Shown one piece after another: positions 28,494 to 41,866 of a stretch of DNA of 64,000 bases (position 1 is its first letter; each line of letters starts with the position of its first letter). The position numbers and the translations under genes are program-made. The notes beneath the pieces are model-generated. The model saw nothing but the letters and a program-made list of their open reading frames with translations. It was not told where the DNA came from and made no database searches. This DNA is from Cellulosimicrobium cellulans (GTDB lineage Bacteria; Actinomycetota; Actinomycetes; Actinomycetales; Cellulomonadaceae), in contig NZ_VEGH01000016.1 of NCBI RefSeq assembly GCF_007679345.1, forward strand, positions 1 to 64,000. Direction: 5' to 3'.

Positions 28494-29765
28494 TCAGTCC
28501 GGGAGGACCGGCAGCGGATCCGCGTCCTCGCGCAGGTCGGCCGCCGAGACGCCGAGCACCGACTCCTCGTCGGGGCGGGTCGGCAGGATGTCCTTCGTGT
28601 AGGACTTCACGGCCTCCCGCATCGGCACGTCGCGCTTCTGCGCCTCCGACAGGAACCACCGGTGGTCGAGCAGCTCGTGGTAGAGCTGCGCCGGCTCGAG
28701 CTTCGGCCGCAGGTCCCGCGGCACGGCGCGCACGGCGGGCTCGAACACCTCGGTGAGCCAGTCGTGCGCGACGAACGTCTCGTCGTCGTTCTGCCGGTCC
28801 ATCGCGGCCCGGTACTGGTCCAGGTCGTTGAGCAGCCGTCGGGCCTGGTTCTCCTGCACGTCCAGGCCGGTGAGCCGCATGAGCCGCCGCGAGTGGTGCC
28901 CGGCGTCGACGACCTTCGGCTGGATGCGGACGGTGGTGCCGTCGATGTCGGTGGTGATGTCGAGCTCGCCGACGTCGAAGCCCAGGTCGTTCAGCCGCTC
29001 GATCCGGGCCTGCACGCGCCACCGCTCGTTCAGCCCGAACGACTCGGAGCTGGTCAGCGCGGACCACAGCTCCTCGTAGCGCTCGGCCAGCGCGTCGCCG
29101 ATCGCGACCGCGTCGACGTCCTCCTCCAGGAACTCGCCGGCCTGCAGGTCCATCAGCTCGCCGATGATGTTGACCCGCGCGACCTCGAGGTCGTACCCGC
29201 GCTGCCCCGGGGTGAGCTCGTCGTGCAGGTCGCCGGTCTCGGCGTCGACCAGGTAGGCGGCGAACGTCTCGGCGTCCCGGCGGAACAGCGTGTTCGACAG
29301 GGACACGTCGCCCCAGTAGAAGCCCACGAGGTGCAGCCGGACCAGGAGCACCGCGAGGGCGTCGATGAGCCGGGTCGCGGTGTCGGGGCGCAGCGCCTGG
29401 CTGAACAGCGCGCGGTACGGCAGGGAGAACCGCAGGTGCTGCGTGATGAGCACGGCCTCCAGCGGCTCCCCGTCGGGCGCCGTCCGGCCGGTGATGACGC
29501 CGACCGGCTCGACGCTGGGCACGTCCAGGCGGCTGAGCTGCCGCAGCAGCTCGTACTCGCGGTAGGCGACCGTCTCGCCGATCTCCTTGATCGCGACGAC
29601 CCGGCCGGACAGCCGCGCGAACCGCACGGTGTGCCGGGAGATGCCGCGGGGCAGGGCGGCGAGGCGCTCCGCCGGCCAGTCCACGAGCGGCACGTCCCAG
29701 GGCAGGTCGAGCAGCGCGGGGTCCGGCGCGGCCGCGGTGATCTGCAGGCGCGTGCGAGGGGTCAT
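28494..29765 (-). CDS. DUF4032 protein with lipopolysaccharide-kinase-like N-terminal domain
   Basis: The 423-residue product has a kinase-like N-terminal half: VVAIKEIGETVAYREYELL (Lys and Glu), LLVRLHLVGFYWGDVSLSNTLFR (catalytic-loop Asp and Asn), and AYLVDAETGDLHD (metal-binding Asp). The C-terminal half contains VNIIGELMDLQAGEFLEEDVDAVAIGDAL and RPKLEPAQLYHELLDHRWFLSEA, which mark the actinobacterial DUF4032 family. It is likely a small-molecule or protein kinase, but no substrate is known to me. It lies downstream of msiK on the same strand across a strong terminator. Confidence 0.85.
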   Translation of the reverse strand: MTPRTRLQITAAAPDPALLDLPWDVPLVDWPAERLAALPRGISRHTVRFARLSGRVVAIKEIGETVAYREYELLRQLSRLDVPSVEPVGVITGRTAPDGEPLEAVLITQHLRFSLPYRALFSQALRPDTATRLIDALAVLLVRLHLVGFYWGDVSLSNTLFRRDAETFAAYLVDAETGDLHDELTPGQRGYDLEVARVNIIGELMDLQAGEFLEEDVDAVAIGDALAERYEELWSALTSSESFGLNERWRVQARIERLNDLGFDVGELDITTDIDGTTVRIQPKVVDAGHHSRRLMRLTGLDVQENQARRLLNDLDQYRAAMDRQNDDETFVAHDWLTEVFEPAVRAVPRDLRPKLEPAQLYHELLDHRWFLSEAQKRDVPMREAVKSYTKDILPTRPDEESVLGVSAADLREDADPLPVLPD

Positions 29766-29787
29766 GGGGTCGATTCTCCCATCCGGA

Positions 29788-29833
29788 CGCCGAAGGGGCG
29801 GGACCGGTTCGTGCCGGCCCCGCCCCTTCGGCG
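29788..29833 (-). terminator. Terminator after msiK
   Basis: A stem of about 19 bp beginning CGCCGAAGGGGCGGG lies just downstream of the msiK stop codon and before the DUF4032 gene. Confidence 0.7.
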
Positions 29834-29848
29834 TGGAGATGTCGTGCG

Positions 29849-30973
<1,125 letters not shown>

Positions 30974-31132
30974 GATGCATCGATCCCTTCACCGGCAGGT
31001 ACGTGCCGGACGATCCGTCGTGAAGAGTGTCAGAGTGTCTTCGCTGACACGGGTCGAGGGAGGTCTGCCGACCCCCCTCGGTCCACCGACATCCAACCAC
31101 ACCCGGCGGGTCCGCGGGTGGCGTGGCTCACG

Positions 31133-32722
31133 TCAGTTGAGGACGACGACGTCCGAGTCGCCGTAGCCCAGCAGGTCGCCGCCGTAGGGCCACACGCCCT
31201 GCACGTCGGCGGGCAGCCGCGTGGCCCACGCGGGAGCGCCGCCGGACAGCGTGAACGCGGCGAGCGCGCGCTGGGAGGCCTGCACGCCGGCGCGCCCGGG
31301 GTCCGCGCGACCGGAGGCGGTCGGGGCGTCGGCGACGGTCAGGCCGGCCCGTGCCAGCGCGTCCGGCCGGGCGACGACCATGAGGTACCGGCCGTCGGTC
31401 ATCACCGAGGCGCCCTCCCCGGACACCTCGACGTCGGTGCGCCACACCTGCCGGCCGGTCGCGACGTCGAGCGCCCACACGCCGTCCGTGTCGGCGCCGT
31501 AGAGCGTGCCCTCCAGCAGCACCGCGGCCGGGTCCGACCAGCGGGGGTGCGGCGACGACCACAGCTCCGCGCCGGACTCGGCGTCCACCCCCACCAGCAC
31601 GCGGCCGTCCGAGGTCGAGGACGCGACGAGCTCCACCCCCGGCACCGAGCCGTCGTCCACGGACAGCCACAGCGGCTGGCCCGGGAGGTCGGTCAGGGGG
31701 GCGCCGGTGTCGTCGAGGAGCTGGGCGCCCGCGCCGCCGCTGGACAGGAGGCGACCGGTCCGGGAGACGGACAGGTACTCCGTGCCGGAGGCCTGCAGCC
31801 GCCCGTCGTCCGCCGCGAACGCCCAGGACCCGAGCTCGCCCTGCACCAGCACCCGGCCCGGCGCGACGGACACCGACGGGGGGTAGAACAGCCGCTCGGC
31901 GGCCGTCGCGTCGACCAGCGGCACGTCGGTCCGCCACAGCGGGGCGCCGGCGCCGTCGTCGGGCCCGCCGCGGTCGGCGGCGGTGTCCCAGGCGGTCACG
32001 CGCAGGGTGCCGTCCGTGATCGAGGCGAGCACCTGGAGCCCGTCCGCGGCGCCCCAGCCGGACATCGGCGCGACCTGGCGGGTGCTGCGCAGCTCGCCGG
32101 TGGCGGCGTCGAGCGCCACCAGCCGGGCCGCGCTCGGCGGGGCCGGCGCCCAGGTGCCGGAGTCGTCCGCCGCGTCCGCCGCCCCGCGGTCCAGCACCAG
32201 GCAGCGGACCACCGCGACCGGCTCGGCGTCGGCGACGCAGGTGGGGTACTCCATGCCGACGTCCGGCTCGGCGCGGCCGCCGTCCTCGAGCGAGGTCGAC
32301 CAGACCTGGGTGCCGTCGCGGTCGAGCGCGACCAGCTCGCGTGCGGCGTCCCACGGGGGCGACGCGACCCCGACCCGCAGGTCGCCGACCGGGATGCCCG
32401 ACAGCACCACGGACGCCGTCTCCTGGCTGTAGCGGTGCGCGGCGGGCAGCCCGGGGGCGACGCCCCGGAGCACGCCGGCGACCTCCTGCCGGGCGGCGAC
32501 CCGGCCGTCCTCGCGGGCGTCGAGCACGGCCTGGGTGCCGACCACCGTCAGCGCGGCCACGACGGGGACGGGCCACCAGCGCCGGAGGGCGCGCCGGCGT
32601 CGCGCCACCCGGCGGGCGCGCGCGGCCTCGACCGCGGGGTCCTCGGCCTCGGGTGCGAGCGGCAGGTCGGTGCCGACGTCGACCAGCTCGACGTCCTGCA
32701 TCGACTCCCGTCGGCGCCCCAC
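31133..32722 (-). CDS. Membrane-anchored PQQ-binding-like beta-propeller protein
   Basis: The 529-residue product has an acidic N-terminal region, a basic stretch (RARRVARRRRALRRWW), one membrane span (PVPVVAALTVVGTQAVL), and an extracytoplasmic beta-propeller. Blade repeats include LVALDRDGTQVWSTSLED, GVDAESGAELWSSPHP and WALDVATGRQVWRTDVEVSG, as in PQQ/BamB-like repeats. No enzyme residues are evident, so it may be a scaffold or binding protein. Start choice: GTG 32722 is 6 nt from a TAGGTT box, while ATG 32701 has a GGGAG site. It follows otsA-otsB. Confidence 0.8.
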   Translation of the reverse strand: MGRRRESMQDVELVDVGTDLPLAPEAEDPAVEAARARRVARRRRALRRWWPVPVVAALTVVGTQAVLDAREDGRVAARQEVAGVLRGVAPGLPAAHRYSQETASVVLSGIPVGDLRVGVASPPWDAARELVALDRDGTQVWSTSLEDGGRAEPDVGMEYPTCVADAEPVAVVRCLVLDRGAADAADDSGTWAPAPPSAARLVALDAATGELRSTRQVAPMSGWGAADGLQVLASITDGTLRVTAWDTAADRGGPDDGAGAPLWRTDVPLVDATAAERLFYPPSVSVAPGRVLVQGELGSWAFAADDGRLQASGTEYLSVSRTGRLLSSGGAGAQLLDDTGAPLTDLPGQPLWLSVDDGSVPGVELVASSTSDGRVLVGVDAESGAELWSSPHPRWSDPAAVLLEGTLYGADTDGVWALDVATGRQVWRTDVEVSGEGASVMTDGRYLMVVARPDALARAGLTVADAPTASGRADPGRAGVQASQRALAAFTLSGGAPAWATRLPADVQGVWPYGGDLLGYGDSDVVVLN

Positions 32723-32728
32723 GAGCGG

Positions 32729-32734
32729 AACCTA
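32729..32734 (-). promoter_or_regulatory. -10 box TAGGTT of the PQQ-repeat gene (leaderless)
   Basis: On the minus strand TAGGTT ends 6 nt before GTG 32722. It overlaps the last codons of otsB, so the downstream gene has its own promoter inside the otsB end. Confidence 0.45.
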
Positions 32735-33583
32735 CGCCCCGGGGGGCACCTCGCGCGCGGGATCGGCTTCCCCGCCGCCCAGGTCCGCGGCCAGGCCGGC
32801 GAGCACGGCGGCCAGGGCCTCGGGGTCCGGCACGCGGTAGCGGGCGACCGTGGCGCCCTCGCCGACCTTGACCGTCAGGTCGTCCGCGCCGAGCGCGCGG
32901 AACGCGTTCTCGTCGGTGACGTCGTCGCCCGCGCAGAGCACCGTGCCGGCCCGCAGCTCGTCCCGGAGCGCCGACAGCGCGGCGCCCTTGTCCGCGTCCA
33001 GCACGGAGACCTCGACCACCTTCTTGCCGTGCAGGGTCACCGACCCCAGGCGCTCGCCCACCGCCAGGGCCTCGCGCTCGGCCGCGTCGCCCGTCGCCGG
33101 GTCCGCCATGCGGGTGTGCACGACGACCGCGGCGGGCTTCGTCTCGACCCAGACGCCGTCCCGGCCGCGGGCGACCGCCTGCAGCTCCCCGCCGAGCCGG
33201 GTGAGCCGGTCGGACTGGTCGTCCGTCAGCGTGAGCACGTCGCGGTCGAGGCCGTGCTCGCCGATCCGGGCCCGCTCGGCGCCGTGGCTGCCGATGAGCA
33301 CGGTGCCGACGGGGACCTCCGCGAGCCGGTGCAGGTCGGCGGCGGGCCTGCCGGACACCAGCGCCAGGTGCACGGCGTCGGGGCGGTCGGCGAGGTCGCG
33401 CAGCGCGGTCACCGCCTCCGGGAGCAGCCGCGAGGCCTCCGGGTCGTCCTGGAGCGGGGCGAGCGTCCCGTCGAAGTCGAGCGCGACGAGCAGCGGCAGG
33501 CGCGCGGGGTCGGCGAGCAGGCTCCGCAGGGCGGCGCGCAGGTCGTCGGTCGCGCCGGGAGTCGGCGCGGGTGCTGCGGGCAC
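32732..33583 (-). CDS. otsB: Trehalose-6-phosphate phosphatase
   Basis: It dephosphorylates trehalose-6-phosphate to trehalose. The 283-residue HAD-superfamily protein has the nucleophile motif [18 protein letters not shown], motif [24 protein letters not shown] (T6PP substrate region), the Lys in [18 protein letters not shown], and motif [15 protein letters not shown]. It lies 10 bp after otsA, forming an osmoprotectant operon. Confidence 0.95.
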   Translation of the reverse strand: MPAAPAPTPGATDDLRAALRSLLADPARLPLLVALDFDGTLAPLQDDPEASRLLPEAVTALRDLADRPDAVHLALVSGRPAADLHRLAEVPVGTVLIGSHGAERARIGEHGLDRDVLTLTDDQSDRLTRLGGELQAVARGRDGVWVETKPAAVVVHTRMADPATGDAAEREALAVGERLGSVTLHGKKVVEVSVLDADKGAALSALRDELRAGTVLCAGDDVTDENAFRALGADDLTVKVGEGATVARYRVPDPEALAAVLAGLAADLGGGEADPAREVPPGA

Positions 33584-33593
33584 GGCGGGCTCC

Positions 33594-35027
<1,434 letters not shown>

Positions 35028-35165
35028 TGAAGTTCAGCTCCTTGGTGTCGCCTCGACCTTAACGTGACCCCGCGCGGACCGCCCGGGAAGCGGGCCGCCG
35101 TCCGCGGGTGGTCGGGTGCCTTCACCGGACCCGCCGCGCGGCACCACGACCCCCGCGCGCGCGGC

Positions 35166-35171
35166 GGCTAC
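35166..35171 (+). promoter_or_regulatory. -10 box TACCGT of the kinase gene (leaderless)
   Basis: TACCGT ends 6 nt before ATG 35178 without a ribosome-binding site. Confidence 0.45.
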
Positions 35172-35177
35172 CGTGCC

Positions 35178-37181
<2,004 letters not shown>

Positions 37182-37259
37182 CCGCCGCGCGCGCGAGGCG
37201 GGTCCCGGGTCCCCGCGATCCCGCCGCCCGAGGCCCAGGCCCGGCCCAGGCGCACCCCG

Positions 37260-37265
37260 TACGCT
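37260..37265 (+). promoter_or_regulatory. -10 box TACGCT (leaderless)
   Basis: TACGCT is followed by 7 nt and ATG 37273. Confidence 0.45.
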
Positions 37266-37272
37266 TGCCCGC

Positions 37273-37857
37273 ATGACCGGGACCGCCGACGCGCGCGTGC
37301 CCGGCCCCCTGCTGCCCGGGGCCGGCGCGCCGGGGGAGCGCGCCACCGGGGCGCCGGTCGCGCCCGGCCGGGCCCGGCGTCCCGCGGCGCTGCCGCTGCT
37401 CACGGCGGTCGCGTCGCTCCTCGCGCTCGGCGGCGCCGCCTGGCTCGGCGCCGTCCGCACCGTCGTGCACCAGTGCGTCACGATCGACGGGCCGCTGGCC
37501 CTGCTCGGCGTGCGGTTCGCGCTGCTCCAGGACGCGGCCGACTGCCCGACCGGCATCGCGCTGACCCCCGGGGCGTCCCACGGCGCGGTGCTCGCGCTGG
37601 GCCTGGTCCTGCCCCTCGTCGCCGTGCACGCCGTCCTCGGCGCGCTGGGCCTCGGGCTGGCCGCCCTGCTCCTGCGCGCCGCGGGCACCGCGCGGACCGT
37701 CCTCGGTGCCGTGCTGCGTCCGCTGCCGCGTGCCGCCCACGCCCGCCCCGTCGGCGCCCCGCGCCCCGCGCCCGCGACCCGCGCGGGCCACGCCCGCCCG
37801 GCCGTCCTGGCCCGGGCCCTGCACCCGCACCGGGGTCCGCCCGCGGCGCTCGCCTGA
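37273..37857 (+). CDS. Hydrophobic membrane protein with paired cysteines, unknown function
   Basis: The 194-residue product has a disordered Pro/Ala N terminus, two or three membrane segments (LPLLTAVASLLALGGAAWLG; HGAVLALGLVLPLVAVHAVL and the stretch after it), and a basic Pro/Ala/His-rich tail. An extracytoplasmic loop between spans carries two Cys (VVHQCVTID and AADCPTG), which could form a disulfide. It is followed 38 bp later by a DsbA-like thioredoxin. That suggests, without proof, that it is a redox partner or client. I do not recognise the family. Confidence 0.7.
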   Translation: MTGTADARVPGPLLPGAGAPGERATGAPVAPGRARRPAALPLLTAVASLLALGGAAWLGAVRTVVHQCVTIDGPLALLGVRFALLQDAADCPTGIALTPGASHGAVLALGLVLPLVAVHAVLGALGLGLAALLLRAAGTARTVLGAVLRPLPRAAHARPVGAPRPAPATRAGHARPAVLARALHPHRGPPAALA

Positions 37858-37895
37858 GCAGCCGCAGCGCACCCGACCGAAGGAGAGCAGGACAG

Positions 37896-38759
37896 ATGAG
37901 CAGCACCCCGAGCCCGGGCAAGGGCCGGCAGACGAAGAACGAGCGGCGCGACGCCGCCCGCGAGCAGGCGCGCGCGATGCGCGAGCAGCAGGCCAAGCGC
38001 GACCGGCGGAACAAGATCCTCGGCATCAGCATGCTGTCGGTCGCGGTCCTCGCGCTCGGCGGCGTCCTGGTGTGGGTCCTCACCCAGGGCGGCAGCAGCA
38101 GCGACGAGGCCCTGCCCGACTACCCCGACACCCCGCTGAGCGAGGTCACCGACGCCCCGGGCGCCGCGCTGCCCGAGGGTGGCATCCCGGTCAGCGCCGC
38201 GGGCGTGGGCGGGACCGTCGACGACAGCGTGACCCGGGTCGACGTCTACCTGGACTACATGTGCCCCGCGTGCGGCGCCTTCGAGGAGGCGAACGGCGAC
38301 AACCTGATCTCGCTCGCCACCGAGGGCTCGGCCACCGTCGTGTACCACCCGATCGCGATCCTCAACCGGTTCTCCAACGGCACCGGCTACTCGACCCGTG
38401 CGGCCTCCGCGGCGGCGCTCGTCGCCGACGAGGCGCCCGAGCAGTTCGCCGCCTTCAACGAGCAGCTGTTCGCCGGCCAGCCCGAGGAGGGCACGAACGG
38501 CCTCACCAACGCCGAGATCGCGGACATCGCGCGCGAGGCGGGCGTGGCCGACGACGTCGCCGACCAGATCGCCGACGGCACGGCGCTCGACCGGTTCGGG
38601 CAGTGGGTGACCTCCGCGACCAACGAGACCTCGGCGAACCCGGACCTGGTCAACGAGCAGACCGGCAGCTTCGGCACGCCGACGATCACCATCGACGGCG
38701 AGCTCTGGACCGAGAACTGGACCGACCCGAGCGCGCTGCTGCAGGCGGTCGGCTCCTGA
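37896..38759 (+). CDS. Membrane-anchored DsbA-family thioredoxin-like protein
   Basis: The 287-residue product has a charged cytoplasmic N terminus (KNERRDAAREQARAMREQQAK), one membrane anchor (ILGISMLSVAVLALGGVLVWVL) and an extracytoplasmic DsbA-like domain. The active site is YLDYMCPACGAFEE (CPAC), and the cis-Pro loop is GTPTITIDGELW. It probably forms or isomerises disulfides in secreted proteins, useful for an organism that exports many glycosidases. ATG 37896 follows AAGGAGAG. A strong hairpin terminator follows. Confidence 0.9.
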   Translation: MSSTPSPGKGRQTKNERRDAAREQARAMREQQAKRDRRNKILGISMLSVAVLALGGVLVWVLTQGGSSSDEALPDYPDTPLSEVTDAPGAALPEGGIPVSAAGVGGTVDDSVTRVDVYLDYMCPACGAFEEANGDNLISLATEGSATVVYHPIAILNRFSNGTGYSTRAASAAALVADEAPEQFAAFNEQLFAGQPEEGTNGLTNAEIADIAREAGVADDVADQIADGTALDRFGQWVTSATNETSANPDLVNEQTGSFGTPTITIDGELWTENWTDPSALLQAVGS

Positions 38760-38793
38760 CCGGCGGCTGACCCCGCCGCGCCGCGCGCAGCAC

Positions 38794-38834
38794 GAGGGCC
38801 CCGGCCCTGGCGACGTCCCGGTGCCGGGGCCCTC
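38794..38834 (+). terminator. Terminator after the DsbA-like gene
   Basis: GAGGGCCCCGGC at 38794-38805 pairs perfectly with GCCGGGGCCCTC at 38823-38834. Confidence 0.75.
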
Positions 38835-38882
38835 GCGCGTCCGGCCGCCGGACCCGGCCCGGTGATCGCTGTACACGCCACG

Positions 38883-38888
38883 TAGACT
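38883..38888 (+). promoter_or_regulatory. -10 box TAGACT of the MFS gene (leaderless)
   Basis: TAGACT ends 6 nt before GTG 38895. Confidence 0.5.
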
Positions 38889-38894
38889 CCCGCG

Positions 38895-40178
38895 GTGCCC
38901 TCCCTGCTCGTGGACGTGACCCCGCTGCGCGTCAGCCCCGAGTTCCGCCGGCTGTGGTGGGGCCTGTCCGTCGCGAACCTCGGGGCCCAGCTGACCGTGG
39001 TCGCGGTCGGCCTGCAGGTCTACGGGATGACCCGCTCGACGTTCGCGGTCGGCGTCGTCGGGCTGTGCGCGCTGGTGCCGCTCGTCGTGTTCGGGCTGTA
39101 CGGCGGCGCGATCGTCGACCACGCCGACCGCCGCAAGGTCGCCCTGATCGCCTCGGCGGTCAGCTGGGTCGCGACCGTCGGCCTGGCGGTCCAGGGCTGG
39201 TCCGGCAACACCCACGTCGGGGTGCTCTACGCCCTGGTCGCGCTCCAGTCCGGGGCCGGCGCGGTGAACAGCCCGGCGCGGTCGGCGATCATCCCGCGCC
39301 TGCTCGAGCCCCGGCTGATGCCCGCCGCGAACGCGCTGCAGACGGTCGGCTGGAACGTCGCGCTGACCCTCGGGCCGCTGCTCGGCGCCGGCCTGGTGGC
39401 GCTGCTGGACTACGGCATCGTCTACACGCTCGACGCGGTGCTCTTCACCTTCGCGTTCACCGCGCTGCTCCGGCTCCCGCCGATCCTGCCGGAGCCGTCG
39501 GCGACCCGGCGGGCCCGGGCCGGGCTGGCGTCCGTGCTCGACGGCCTGCGCTACCTCGGGACCCGGCCCAACGTGCGGATGACGTTCCTGGTCGACCTCG
39601 TCGCCATGATCACCTCGTCCCCCCGCGTGCTGTTCCCCGCGGTCGGCCTGGTCTACCTGGGCGGCGGCGAGACCACCGCGGGCGTGCTGACGGCAGCCGT
39701 CGCGGCGGGCGCCATGCTCGCCGGCCTGTTCTCCGGCGGGCTGGCGCGGGTGCGCTGGCAGGGGCGGATCATCGTCGTCGCCATCACGATCTGGGGGCTC
39801 GCCGTCGCCGGGTTCGGCGCGGTGCTGGTGGCCGCCGGCCGGTCCGGGCCCGACCACGTGCTGTGGGCCGCGCTGGCGCTCGCGGTCGTCACGCTCGCCG
39901 CCGCGGGTGCCGCCGACGCGGTCAGCGCCGTGTTCCGCCAGACGATCCTGCAGACGGCCACGCCGGACGACATGCGCGGGCGGCTGCAGGGCGTGTTCGT
40001 GGTGGTCGTCGCCGGCGGCCCGCGGCTCGGCGAGCTGCTGCTCGGCTGGGTGTCGGGGGCGCTCGGCGAGGGCGGCGCGGCCGTCGTCGGCGGGCTCGCC
40101 TGCGTGCTGATCCTCTGGGTGCTCGTGCGGGCGCAGCGCGGGTTCTGGCGGTACGACGCGCTGGACCCGCAGCCCTGA
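38895..40178 (+). CDS. MFS exporter, enterobactin-exporter (EntS)-like
   Basis: The 427-residue protein has about twelve spans. The N terminus (FRRLWWGLSVANLGAQLTVVAVGLQVYGMTRS) and the motif-A-like loop GAIVDHADRRKVALIAS are typical of the EntS/MFS_3 group of drug and siderophore exporters. A second PDDMRGRLQGVFVVVV loop is also characteristic. The substrate is not predictable, and no siderophore genes are nearby. It is the last core-genome gene before the tRNA and accessory island. Confidence 0.85.
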   Translation: MPSLLVDVTPLRVSPEFRRLWWGLSVANLGAQLTVVAVGLQVYGMTRSTFAVGVVGLCALVPLVVFGLYGGAIVDHADRRKVALIASAVSWVATVGLAVQGWSGNTHVGVLYALVALQSGAGAVNSPARSAIIPRLLEPRLMPAANALQTVGWNVALTLGPLLGAGLVALLDYGIVYTLDAVLFTFAFTALLRLPPILPEPSATRRARAGLASVLDGLRYLGTRPNVRMTFLVDLVAMITSSPRVLFPAVGLVYLGGGETTAGVLTAAVAAGAMLAGLFSGGLARVRWQGRIIVVAITIWGLAVAGFGAVLVAAGRSGPDHVLWAALALAVVTLAAAGAADAVSAVFRQTILQTATPDDMRGRLQGVFVVVVAGGPRLGELLLGWVSGALGEGGAAVVGGLACVLILWVLVRAQRGFWRYDALDPQP

Positions 40179-40254
40179 GCCGGGCGGCGCGGGGGCCGCG
40201 GGGCCGGTGGTGCGGCCGGTAGGCTGGTCGCCGCGCGCGCTCCGGCGTGCGCCT

Positions 40255-40328
40255 GCCTCCTTAGCTCAGCTGGCCAGAGCAGCTGTCTTGTAAACAGCAG
40301 GTCGTCGGTTCGAATCCGACAGGGGGCT
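40255..40328 (+). tRNA. tRNA-Thr (anticodon TGT)
   Basis: A complete 74-nt cloverleaf: acceptor GCCTCCT/AGGGGGC (one G-U pair), D arm GCTCAGCTGGCCAGAGC, anticodon stem-loop GCTGTCTTGTAAACAGC with TGT, and T arm GTCGGTTCGAATCCGAC. CCA is not encoded. It forms the left edge of the accessory island. Confidence 0.95.
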
Positions 40329-40338
40329 CTGCCGAGGG

Positions 40339-40504
40339 GTTGGAGAAAGTCCAGCGTCGAAGTTGGAGGAGATCCAACGTCCCTTCTGCGCCCCCCAGCA
40401 GGGGCGATGTCCGCTTCCCGAGGCTGACGACGACGCGCGCTGATGGTGTGCACATCGGGCCTCACCGTTGGCTCGGGGTGGCGAGTTGGAGGAAGTCATC
40501 GGGA
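40339..40504 (+). repeat. Three GTTGGAG-type repeats just after tRNA-Thr
   Basis: Two 20-bp copies (40339-40358 and 40362-40381) match at 16 of 20 positions and are 23 bp apart. The second is itself a hairpin, with GTTGGA pairing with TCCAAC. A third, partial copy begins at 40485. The remainder of 40329-40644 contains no convincing gene. The location suggests recombination or regulatory sites, but no integrase is present. Confidence 0.5.
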
Positions 40505-40644
40505 CGGGCTGGGCGTAGCTGAACCCGCGTCGGGTGTCGCTTGAGCGTCCGGGTCATGGTCGTGGGACCCGGTGGCGTCCTCGATGCAAGCCTGAAGGGA
40601 CGAGTTCGCCGTCCAACAGGGCGGTCGCATGGTGAACTGAGACC

Positions 40645-41790
40645 ATGCCGGCGCCGTTGCTCATTGATCAGGTCGCAGTCTCCTTCCGAGTCCCTGACGA
40701 GGACCTACGAGCGTGGGCCGCCGGCCGGCGCGTCTTCGTCTCCAGCCTGATCACGGACCTGCCCGAGGAACGCGCCGCCGTCCGCCGGGCCATCGTCGCG
40801 GTCGGCGGCGAACCGGTCATGTTCGAGGACGACCTCGGCGCCCAGGACATTCCCGCCGACCGCGCCTACCTCGCAGGCGTGCACACCTCGCAGATCTACG
40901 TGGGGCTGTTCGGTGAGAGATACGGCGTCCGCATGCCCGACGGTTACTCTGCGACACACGCGGAGTTTCTGGAGGCCGAGAGGTACGGGCTCCGGCTGTG
41001 CCTGTTCGTTCACGGCGTCGACGGCTCGCGCATGGACGGTGCGCAGAGGGACCTGGTGTCCAGCGTCCGCAACTCGTACACGACCAGCTCCTGGGCCGAT
41101 CCAGACGACCTCGCCGAAAGGCTCACGCGCCGGCTGCGGGAGCTCGCCGCCGAGGAACTTGCACCGTGGGTTCGGCTCGGCAGGTGCGTGTTCCGTGCCA
41201 CGCAGATCGACCATGACGGCAGCGGCATCGTCGTCACCGCTGACATCCGCAGCAACGCCGTGTTCGCCGAGCTAGAGCGGCTGCGCGAGAGCCGGGCGGG
41301 AGACCTCCCATTCGCCGCCCCACACCTCGTTCGGCGGGTGCAGGTCTCGGGTGTCAGCAGCAGCACCGCGTCGCTAGCTTCCCACCGGGTGCGCATCTCC
41401 CTGACGGTCCAAGAGCGCCGCGGTATCTCGATGCGGTTCGGATCGGTAAATGGTCGATCCGGGTTGGACCTGGCGCGGGATGGGCTTTCCGCGGCGCTGT
41501 TCGGCACACCTGTCCCTGACGAGCTCCGGCACTTCATCACGGTGACCGATCCGCTCGATCCGATCCGCGGGCTCGGGCTCGATGATGTGGTCGCCCGCCC
41601 TGTCGCACGGTTGCTCGTCACCGAGCATCTGCTGTCGGGCGACGACGTGTCGAGTGTCGACGCGTTCTCGCTCGGCCCGTCACGCCAGGGGCACCGGCGT
41701 CTGCGCATCACGTGGACTCCGCGGGCTATCTACACGAACCAGCCCGACCCTGCTCCTCTGACTCTCGACGGTGACGTGTCCGACGTCTAG
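40645..41790 (+). CDS. DUF4062 (TIR-like) domain protein
   Basis: The 381-residue product has an N-terminal DUF4062 domain (about residues 28-120): RRVFVSSLITDLPEERAAVRRAI, then QIYVGLFGERYGVRMPDGYSATHAEFLEAE and LRLCLFVHG. DUF4062 is regarded as a TIR/SLOG-related nucleotide-binding fold, often at the N terminus of NTPase or defence-linked proteins. The C-terminal 230 residues are unrecognised and beta-rich, with no NTPase motif. It is the first gene of the low-GC island and stands alone on the plus strand. A sensor or NAD/nucleotide-processing effector is possible but unproven. Confidence 0.75.
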   Translation: MPAPLLIDQVAVSFRVPDEDLRAWAAGRRVFVSSLITDLPEERAAVRRAIVAVGGEPVMFEDDLGAQDIPADRAYLAGVHTSQIYVGLFGERYGVRMPDGYSATHAEFLEAERYGLRLCLFVHGVDGSRMDGAQRDLVSSVRNSYTTSSWADPDDLAERLTRRLRELAAEELAPWVRLGRCVFRATQIDHDGSGIVVTADIRSNAVFAELERLRESRAGDLPFAAPHLVRRVQVSGVSSSTASLASHRVRISLTVQERRGISMRFGSVNGRSGLDLARDGLSAALFGTPVPDELRHFITVTDPLDPIRGLGLDDVVARPVARLLVTEHLLSGDDVSSVDAFSLGPSRQGHRRLRITWTPRAIYTNQPDPAPLTLDGDVSDV

Positions 41791-41866
41791 CCCGAGCGGA
41801 CCCAGCGGCGTCGGGACTGCCTGAAGCCCGCCTCGTCGAAAGCTCAACGCCACGTGATAGCGGGCG

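Noticed and set aside
40541..40750. Short plus-strand reading frame beginning near 40541
   Set aside because: Basic, low-information translation overlapping the DUF4062 start; no ribosome-binding site or family resemblance.
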